A stretch of 64,000 nt of DNA from Isoetes taiwanensis (taxonomy: Eukaryota > Streptophyta > Lycopodiopsida > Isoetales > Isoetaceae): positions 126,001 to 190,000 of the forward strand of contig JAJEKV010000278.1 of NCBI GenBank assembly GCA_021234155.1. Reading direction: 5' to 3'. Below, piece by piece: positions 55,913 to 64,000 of the stretch. Each line of letters starts with the position of its first letter. Within the stretch, counting starts at the first letter, position 1. Under the pieces are notes generated by a model, which searched no databases, was not told the DNA's origin, and was given only the letters and a program-made list of their open reading frames with translations. Position numbers and translations under genes: made by a program.

Positions 55913-55947
55913 TTAGTTTTTTGGGTTGCCCCTAAGGGGGCAAACCC
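55913..55947 (-). mobile_element. Helitron 3' terminus (third hairpin type)
   Basis: On the minus strand a strong hairpin (arms 55937-55947 and 55923-55932, core GCCCC/GGGGC) is followed by ten bases ending CTAA, with T as the next base at 55912. This fits the CTRR/T rule. The body would extend to the right, across the PDR relic. No 5' end was identified. Confidence 0.5.
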
Positions 55948-56119
55948 TTGTTTATGTGGGTTTATGGCATATCCTATGTATATGCTAGAATATACCTAGG
56001 ATATGCTGATGACTGCTCAAAACCTACTATTCGCTGTAAACTCTCGGTCACCTACGTTCTGGATCCAGGATGCTCCAACCGAGTAACTGGCAGGGCAAAC
56101 TGAAGATTTTCCTTTCAGA

Positions 56120-56420
56120 ATTTATGTCCGCAGTTGCAAGGATCGGAGCAGAAATAGAGGTTGTGGATCTTGTGGAACTTGATTCCCTTAGTTTCGCAGC
56201 TTGTTGGCATCCGGGCATCACCGGGTCTATCTGAGCAAATGTAAACGCATTTACAATTCTTTGTTGAGCTTGTGGCAAATCCTTCCATTATTTTTATGGA
56301 TGAGCCAACATCGGCAATGGTATACGGATCTGTCCGGTAGCATATCTGAGTCTATGGTCTTATCACTTCCCTTTGCATTCGGACGCTTAAATTTCCGGTG
56401 CCCTAGACTCTCCTAAAATA
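56120..56420 (+). pseudogene. PDR/ABCG transporter ATPase relic
   Basis: Plus-strand pieces match the second nucleotide-binding domain of full-size ABCG (PDR) transporters: VVDLVELDSL and HPGITG, then in another frame LSEQM, a TAA (56242-56244), THLQFFVELVANPSIIFMDE and PTSAM. This is the signature region followed by Walker B (IIFMDEPTS). A one-base frameshift lies between HPGITG and LSEQ. No Walker A, membrane domain or first ATPase is seen. Probably a captured exon next to the Helitron end at 55913. Confidence 0.85.
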
Positions 56421-56429
56421 AGCCATTAC

Positions 56430-59400
56430 GTGATAGATATGATTGTGGGCATAAACTAATGGATCAAAGTTGATTTTTTGGTGAAGGTCAAGAGAGGATC
56501 CGGCAAAGGCAAGTCGGGGCTCTTGCTTTTTTGCATTGCTAGATTTAACTCATTGTTTATGAGGAACACATAACTATTATCCCTCGGTTTTCTTTTGCGG
56601 CGTTTAGATCAAAGCATCGAGCATGCAACATTTTTACGAGATGTAGATTCACTCGTGCGGCGCTCGGAGATTGAACTCAAGAGCACAAAAAGGTATTTCT
56701 CTGCTTGCATTCTTTATATCAACAATTTGTAGCGGCTCGAGTTGTGCTTGCCATTTGTGATTTCGGTGATTCCATTCCTAGTTTATCCTATGTGCTTGTG
56801 ATTGTAGATAGGTAGCTTGTGGCTGTAGATAGGCGAGCAAGTCGGCAATGCTTGGAGCAGTAATGCGGGGGTGCTCAAATGGTTTTGGCATGGTACTTTG
56901 CTTATGAAAACAAGCTGGCTGCAAAATATTCTTTTGTCGGATTTTAGTGCTTGTTTTGCAGCAAGAATTGTATAACGATTACAAAACCGGTGAAGGCAAT
57001 TGACATGGAACTTAGCATGATGAATCCTTTGGTCGAAATTGAGGTGTCTACAGAGGTTTGTCGAAACAAAGGAATGACATTAGGCATAGTAATCTTTTGA
57101 ATATAGTAAAATTGGGATCGATGCTATCTTATACTCTGCATTGTGTTTTCCCTATTTTCATTTGCTCCAAGCACTATATGTTGTATTGCCAATTTAAATC
57201 GTAAATTAAATGCCGGTTTTGCACTACACGGTCACGATTCTCGAGCCACCATTAGACTACAAATCCATTTTGTGGCTGATCATGGTATCCATCTTAAAAG
57301 AGTTAAATTTATATGGACTTACGCATGCCCCGTAAGTCATTATGATATTCTTTCAAAGCATTGGATGAGTTACCAACATGAGAAATTTCATTTGATTTTG
57401 GGGATTTAAGGCCTGCATTTTGCATTTGTTTGGTAGCTTTTAAAAGCCACAGTAGAATGCCTTTCAAGTCTAATGCCATCATATTGATAGAGTTACAACT
57501 ACAACTCCGTATTCCACTTTTTGTTAATAGTTTTATTTTCCATGTCATCAAAAGCATGTTTGGATGTTAATTTTACTAGTGTTGTTGACATTTTTGTGCA
57601 GGTTAACAAATGAGGAGTTGATTTTTTGTTACACATGGGTTAGATGGACTAGCTCAATTTCTTGATGTTGAAGCTATGGTAAATGCTCTTCTAAACTTAT
57701 TTATTGTTCTATAACGATTCTTTTGTAAAATCGTGCATGTTACAAGTAGGAATTTTAATGCTATAAGAAACAACTGGGAAAGTTGACGGAAAATCAGAAT
57801 GCGTTTTTTGAAATGCATTACATTCATTATTGAGTGCAAGGATCATGTTGCATCTAATAGAACAAATATGATGGCAAATATGTGCATTAGTTTTCCTGTT
57901 GAAATGAACTATTTGAAAAAGTTATGATAGAGGAAAGTCAAGCACGGTTGTGTCAACTGGCTAAAGTGCAAGATTTATGAAAGTTGACCCTTAACTTCTC
58001 CGTTCTTTATACTTCCAGGCAAGATGATCAAGATTTCTCAGTCAGCTATGTCAGCAGAGTTTGAAGGATGTCAAGGGCAGGACATTACCCATCTACCCAT
58101 CTGGCTTAAGGTTATCTACCCATCTGGCTTAAGGTTATGGTGAACCTGGCTTTTTCTTCGTAGCTGCCCTTTCTTTTTGCACTTCATGTTTTGCATAGGT
58201 GGTGTAAAAAGGTGTATGCTAGTTTCCCTTTATTTGCATTGGGTTAGGATAATGAACTCATGGTGTGCACATTTAGGAGTCCACAGCGAGATTGTTTACA
58301 GTAATAGGAGGTATGTACAAGTAATAGGAGTTATGTACAGAGCAATTGTATTGGTATGTTCATTTAGGAGTAGACATGAAGATTGTTTACAGTAATAGGA
58401 GGTATGTACGGAGCAATTGTCCGGCCTAATGTATTTTGTAAGCAACAAATCGAGTTGTCTTTTGTGAGCAACCTCTTTTGCAATAATGTTAAGCCTTTCA
58501 TTAGAAGGTTGCTCAAGTCATTCTATAATCCATGACATGGCGGAGATTGATGAAGCGACTATTTAGACCACCGCTTGGCTTGCTGGGATTGCAACTCCTA
58601 AGCAAGTAGGACCTTTGGGCACTACACTATACGAATAACATATTTCTAATATAATAACAGCCTTTCTACTCACTCCGGCATCTTGAAGTGTCTAAAAGAT
58701 ATGATACTTTTAACAAGGATGACTAAATGGATTATGTTTTGATTGTTCGTCATTAAGACTGACTGCACTATAGAATCGGGGTAAGTGATGAGGTAGAATC
58801 ATGTAGAAATTGTTAGTGGAACTTAATCTCGCATAATTTTAATCATCATTTGGTGATCACAGTTTTTGCAAATTGTGTGATAGTATGTGTAGCTGAGTTT
58901 TTTTGCGTACTATCACAGTTGACGCATGGCTGTGTATAACATACTTTTGCACATTGTGGAATATAATTTAAGCAAGGAATTTGAAGCGCTCGAATGATAG
59001 CCTTCGTTTTTCTTTTTGCAGAAGAGCAAGCTGTGATATGCTCATTGACAATAGAGACAAGCATGGCAAGTGTGTACCATATTGTAATTTGCAACTTGCT
59101 ACAGTTTCTCGAGTTATTTAAGTCATTTAATAACAAGTCTATTTGTATGTATGTAGAAAAGTAGCCACATTCATCGCAATTGTAGGTTTAGAGGTCTCCA
59201 TTTGCACCTCTACTTTATGCAACTTACTACATTTCTGACTCCAGTTCCTTCTTTAACAGTTTGTAAAGCATATTGGAATGTTTTTGAATAGCCCTTGTAC
59301 AGCCATAAAATTGGATCATCTAGACAACAAATGCTCTATCTATAAGTTAATGTTCATATTTGTGATGGTAGAGCTATCTAGAAACAACATCAAATGACTC

Positions 59401-60830
59401 GGCTATTTTTACCAGCTCTGGAATAACCACATGAACAAATTGTTTAAATAAGAGCAACTAATTACACAAGTACATTGATTATATCGCCCTTCACAATAGA
59501 CATAATTGCATAGTTTAACATGATTGAATCATGGTGTAAAAGAACAATCATATGACATACATCCTTGAGGACATCATGCAACATTTCAATCATGTGTGTA
59601 CCCCTAATAAATAAGTTGTGTTAATGTCCAATATGCAATAAACATATAATTTGATGCCAAGGATAATTACATTCTTAGACATTGATATACTTTTCTATTT
59701 TGCTACCGACATACAGATATAGAGCGCCGCCTTTATCAAACATTGTTGTAGAAGTACTTATATGATTTTGCTAGAAGATTTTATCATTTAGCTTTTGTCA
59801 CGTATTTGCACAGCTTTATAGACATACTGATTAATACTTTTGCCTTTGGCTTCTTCAGCTAAAGTTTGACTTCTTTAGCAATTGATATGCGATGTTGAGT
59901 CTTAATAATCACGCTTTATTTGTCTTGCAGGTTATTTTTGGCCTGTACAAAATTTGCCATCATATATGGATGCCTCGATATTGCCCAAGATGTACCTTGC
60001 TATAGGAAGGTCCTTAAGATCGTGTGTTTATTGATATTCTGCCCAACGTTCATTAAACATCTTGGAACATCATAATCTGCATTTTATTGACAATAATAGG
60101 TCTGTTTGCATCTGCATCGTGATGCAACTTCTTTACCAATATTACCAAAGCACGAATTGGTCCTTTTGTACCATTGGGTCCTCTATTCTTAATATTTGTA
60201 TGCATTCACTAAGAAAATGAAAGCATGTATTCATACAGGCCCTGTACAATTTCCATTACTAATATAACTACAAAAAGCATTCTTCATAAATGGCTAATAT
60301 GTTTTAGACAAAGATCATAATCACGTCAATCCTAATTGGTCTAGGTAATGAGCTTTGCAAGCCTCTTCTTGGTCCATGTACAATTCATAAACAAAACAAA
60401 ACAACACAAAACAAAACCCCACGTTCAAACCATTAATAAGCCCCGACACATAAAATGACCCAACAAGAACCATGAAAACGAAACGACAACAAGAAACATG
60501 AAAACACATTCTCGGGCCACCGTAGGGCAACCCTCCGTGCGCAGCACCTTGTTTTTTTATAAAGGAGGTGAGGTGGCACCCTCATTAATAAAAAAAAGTA
60601 ATGAGGTGGCAAAGCATTTATTAGTGGACATTCTAGGAAACTTCCTTTTGTTTAATCGCCTTCAAAAGCACGTAGTTTGCGGTAGAGGCATCGGATGAAG
60701 ATGCGGCCCACGCCGTTGGATTCCTCTCATCGAGAGCTTTCTAATGAGTGGTGTTTTGACACTATTTTGTCGCAGTTGGAGCCAACATGATCGAACATTA
60801 AGAATATTTTTGGAATCTTCGAGTTTCAAG
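56430..60830. other. AT-rich DNA without a supported gene
   Basis: Short duplications are present: ATCTACCCATCTGGCTTAAGG twice (58086-58134), and a ~40-bp phrase with TTTACAGTAATAGGAGGTAT twice (58294-58320, 58387-58412). An exon-like frame (acceptor TTGTCTTGCAG at about 59930, then YFWPVQNLPSYMDASILPK) is not recognised. An AAAAC-rich tract lies at 60390-60420. Confidence 0.5.
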
Positions 60831-62160
60831 GAATCTATGGTGAGTTGGGGGAATCTAGGAGAATCTTTATAGGATCTTAGGGAATCCATACGAATATTAT
60901 GAGAATCTTAGAGAATCTATCGGAATCTCAAGAGAGCATCTTTGAGAATGTAAGGGAATCTTGATAAAATCTTTAAGAACCTAGAGGAAACTTGATGGAA
61001 TCTTGGGGAGTCTAGGGGAATCTTCATAGAATCTATGGGAACTAGAGGAATCTCAAGAGAATCTATAGGAATCTCAAGCACTTCTTTGGGAATCTAGGGG
61101 AATCTTGATAAAATCTTTAAGAACGTAGAGAAATCTTAATGGAATCTTAGAGAATCTAGAGGAATCTAGGAGAATCTTGATAGAATCTTGATAGAATCTT
61201 GAAGAACCTAGAGGAATCTTGGAGTATTCTTTTGGAATATAGGGGAATCTTTAAAGAATCTTAGGGAGTCTCAAATAAATCTTTGGGAATCTAGGAGAAT
61301 CTAAAGGAATCTTCATAAAATATTTAAGAATCTATGGGAATCTTAATGGAATCTCGAAGAATCTAGGAGAATCTTGATAGAATCTTGGAGAATCTAAAGG
61401 AATCTTGGGGCATTCTTTTGGAATCTATGGTATTCTTTAGAGAATCTTTGGGAATCTCAATAAAATCTTGGGGAATCTCCATAGAATCTTAAGAATCTAG
61501 GGGAATCTTTGTAGAACATTAAGAATCTAATAAAACCTTTGGGAATCTAGGAGAATACCCGGGGGGTGCACCTCTATATATGGACAGATGGCATCTGCGT
61601 TCGAGGGGTCATAGAAAAACCCCTGTATACGGCTTTTTGGAGTAGAAAAACCCATACCATACGGTTTTTCGAACTAACATACAATATAGACCCTATCCGT
61701 AGATTTACGATTGATTGTGCCAAATTATATAATCCCTTTCCGACTTTGTACCTTTTGTGAAGACCCTTTGTGCCAAATTATATAATCCCTTTCCGACTTT
61801 TGTACCTTTTGTGTACCTTTTGTGCCAAATTATATAATCCCTTTCCGACTTTGTACCTTTTTCCGTCAAATGGATCAGCTCCCCAAATCGATCATCTACG
61901 GAATCTCTCCTTCCCGCCCGTATGAGCTCCCGACCGTATACCTACGACCAAGGCAATAAAAAACCCCTAAAAGTTCATTCAGTTGGTACGTACGTGACCA
62001 TTGAGTGAACCCCCCTTGGGAGAATATAAGAGAATCTCAAGAGAATCTTTGGGAATCTAAGGGAATCTTCCTAAAAGTTTTGAGAATCTAAGGGAATCTT
62101 GATGGAATTTTAGAGAATCTAAGAGAATCTTCATAGAATCTAGGAGAATCTTCATAAAAT
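60831..62160. repeat. Degenerate satellite of 8-10 bp GAATCT-containing units
   Basis: At 60831-61557 and again at 62019-62160, GAATCT or GAATCTT recurs every 8-20 bases in variants such as GGGAATCTT, AGAATCTAG and ATAGAATCTT, about 70 times or more. The array is interrupted by the MITE at 61558-62018. There is no coding content. Confidence 0.92.
61558..62018. mobile_element. hAT-like MITE, 461 bp, inside the satellite
   Basis: GGAGAATA flanks it on both sides (61550-61557 and 62019-62026), an 8-bp target duplication typical of hAT elements. The ends form a short imperfect inverted repeat: CCCGGGGGGTGCAC on the left, and CAAGGGGGGTTCAC as the reverse complement of the right end. Inside are three tandem copies of a ~45-bp unit (TGTGCCAAATTATATAATCC onwards, from 61716, 61769 and 61821). 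No transposase. Confidence 0.75.
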
Positions 62161-62199
62161 TTTCGGGCTTTATGCAGTCCCTCATATTACAAACACTTG

Positions 62200-62233
62200 T
62201 ATATAGATATAGATATAGATAGATAGATAGTTA
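62200..62233. repeat. ATAGAT microsatellite
   Basis: A run of ATAGAT/AGAT repeats just after the satellite. Confidence 0.9.
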
Positions 62234-62239
62234 TGGGTT

Positions 62240-64000
62240 ACCTACTTAGTTAGAACGATTCTAAACCACAAGGTTTTGTCATCATGACAATTCCTTTTGT
62301 CTCAAAAGACTATTTGATTACTATAATTCTTATTTTAGATGTACCTTGCATGTACTATTCTTTTATATTCTAGAGATTCCTCCTTTCTTAGTTATTTAAA
62401 CTCTTGGAATATTCCTACCAATCGAATTGATGCCATCGTAACAAGTTGGCCGGACTTGCTAGATTACTTCTTTTCTTTCGGTTGGATTATTCTTTTGGAG
62501 GTACTAGATTTATACGTGGTCAACAATTATCCTAGTAATGATTCCTTCTTAGCGAGGTGATCAATCTCACCAAGTGGTTTCAATATGTTGGATGTCTGTT
62601 AACAATCGTGTATAATTTTAGTTACTCCTATGCGTTTCCTTCCCAATACTTGACGCTTAGCTCAATATTGGGGCAATCCTTTCAGCGAGAATATCTGGAA
62701 ATGCCTTCTAATCCCAATATGGATGTTACCGTCCATACATTTAACCTACTAGGCCCCATGGCCTTAGATCCTCGAGCTTGCTAGAAGCTCATCCACTCGT
62801 TGCTTGCTTGAAGCAGCAAGGTAACGTTCTTCCGAGTCGCTCAATACTTCAGTTTCCTTGACGGTGGCTCCTCTTTGATGTAGAGGTTGACTTTGTTCGT
62901 TAGAAGCCTTCCATTGCTGGTGGCTTTGATGGTGTGGTTGATCATTTGAAATCTTCCATGCCGCTTTTCAAAAGCCTGAAGGTGGCGCCGTTGAAAAAGA
63001 TCTTTCATGTTGAACTCTTTGTCTTGGCAGCTAAAGGACGACTCTGTATCCGATATTGTTTCTTCGACTCCATCGACGTCTCATACGTCGAGTCCTCTTG
63101 TCGTTATCATGTTGCCCGAATAGTGTTGAGGATGTTGATTGCTTCACCCCTGCAAATTGCCTGACATCTCTTCGTTTGATCTGTTATGCTATGGGAGGGA
63201 AGGAATAACAAGGGAGCTATACATGCAAAGCATATAGCTTACATAATTACAATTACTACTATAGCTATTAGGTCCCCCTTGTGCCTCCCTTCGAGTTGCA
63301 CACCTACTTCTTGGCAATGTCATCGGTGTTCCTCCCGGTGCAATGGTGTTGACGATCTATATCCTCCTATTTGTACGTCAGCTCGTACTCCGGGTAGCTT
63401 GTTGATATACTTGGGCCCTCCGATGTTTGTCGGTTGTGGGACAACACGCTTTGCATCACATTCTAACTAAAGGTGTGCTGGTCGTTGATGCTTCGACATT
63501 TCGGTCTGCTTCCTGATCCTGTTCTCGGGCGGTAATTGTTCCCCCCCTTCATGATACTTGAAGCTATTTGGAGGCGTCTCTTGAGGCTGTGCGCGATTCC
63601 TTTGGCTATACTCCTCTGGAGTTGTTCTCTTCTGCAGTTGTTCTTTGAATCGCCCATCCTTGGGTTCACCAAGTTGCATGCAAGTCCGCGTGCAAGTCAT
63701 CGGCTCGCCTCACCTAGTTGCTTCTCCATCGAGCTTCCAAACTTCCTTGTTTGATCCCCTCGATCACATGGCTTGGACGTTGTCACGTTCCTCAGTCTTT
63801 TTGTCTTGAGGTACCTTCCGGTGGCTTTGATTGTGCTCGTCAGTTTTGATCCTCCTGTTGCCTCTAGGGAGCTCGTGGAAGAAGTCGGTTGCTAGCACTT
63901 CTCCAGCTTTCAGTTCCTGACCTTTGTCCCTCTATGCATGTCGGTCTCTCTGTCAAGTAAAGCATCATGGCTCTTCTCCCTGCTGGCTATATTGTCGGGA
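62240..64000 (-). other. Unrecognised, once-coding-looking DNA with diverged internal repeats
   Basis: Minus-strand pieces such as NHTIKATSNGRLLTNKVNLY (about 62920) and TSTIKATGRYLKTKRLRN (about 63820) resemble each other, and the lines around GGTGGCTTTGAT recur. Other pieces are Gln/Lys/Glu-rich (63467-63700). This would suit a decayed retroelement gag or a repeat protein, but no domain can be named, and frames are broken throughout. Confidence 0.3.

Overview
The window looks like repeat-dense nuclear DNA from a land plant with a large genome. Coding islands are split by GT-AG introns. Every family that can be named is eukaryotic: LINE endonuclease/reverse transcriptase, retrotransposon gag, LTRs with a plant-type primer site, Helitron ends, RPA1, plastid omega-6 desaturase (FAD6), PDR/ABCG transporter, DEAD-box helicase, an HSPA12-like chaperone and histone H3. 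A fern or other non-seed plant is possible, but nothing here settles the lineage. I see no rRNA, tRNA, CRISPR or bacterial-type operon. Almost every gene is a fragment or is broken.

Layout. 1-3.47 kb: 5' end of a minus-strand LTR retrotransposon (LTR, primer site, a histone-H3-like reading frame with two stops, then a gag-like frame running off the left edge). 3.49-4.84 kb: minus LINE fragment. 5.37-8.12 kb: LINE poly(A) tail, an unrecognised ORF and a zinc-knuckle ORF. 8.12 kb: Helitron 3' end. 10.98-14.14 kb: candidate 3.2 kb terminal-inverted-repeat element holding an array of a 16-bp palindrome and an HSPA12-like relic. 14.19-15.27 kb: retrotransposon gag. 15.8-17.0 kb: plus LINE. 17.59-18.72 kb: short Helitron. 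19.15-21.84 kb: a second LTR of the first family, split by a LINE, followed by a polypurine tract and degenerate internal DNA to about 23.3 kb.

23.35-34.76 kb is a large direct tandem duplication (5.0 kb and 6.4 kb). Each copy carries paired Helitron ends, a LINE 3' end and an identical ~100-codon ORF. The second copy also has a 1.36 kb insertion. 35-44 kb holds gene scraps (kinase-like, DEAD-box helicase), the best preserved gene of the window (a minus-strand RPA1-like C-terminal half with intact splice phases) and two families of local tandem repeats.

49.79-54.03 kb is a 4.24 kb Mutator-like element with a 10-bp target duplication. Its ends contain about 19 copies of GGAAACCTCCCC in both orientations, and it carries an internally deleted FAD6-like gene. 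55.9-56.4 kb: another Helitron 3' end and a PDR transporter relic. 60.8-62.2 kb: a GAATCT-rich degenerate satellite split by a 461-bp hAT-like MITE. The last 1.8 kb is unrecognised, internally repetitive sequence.

The genes do not form a pathway. The window is a stack of transposable elements that captured and shuffled host exons.
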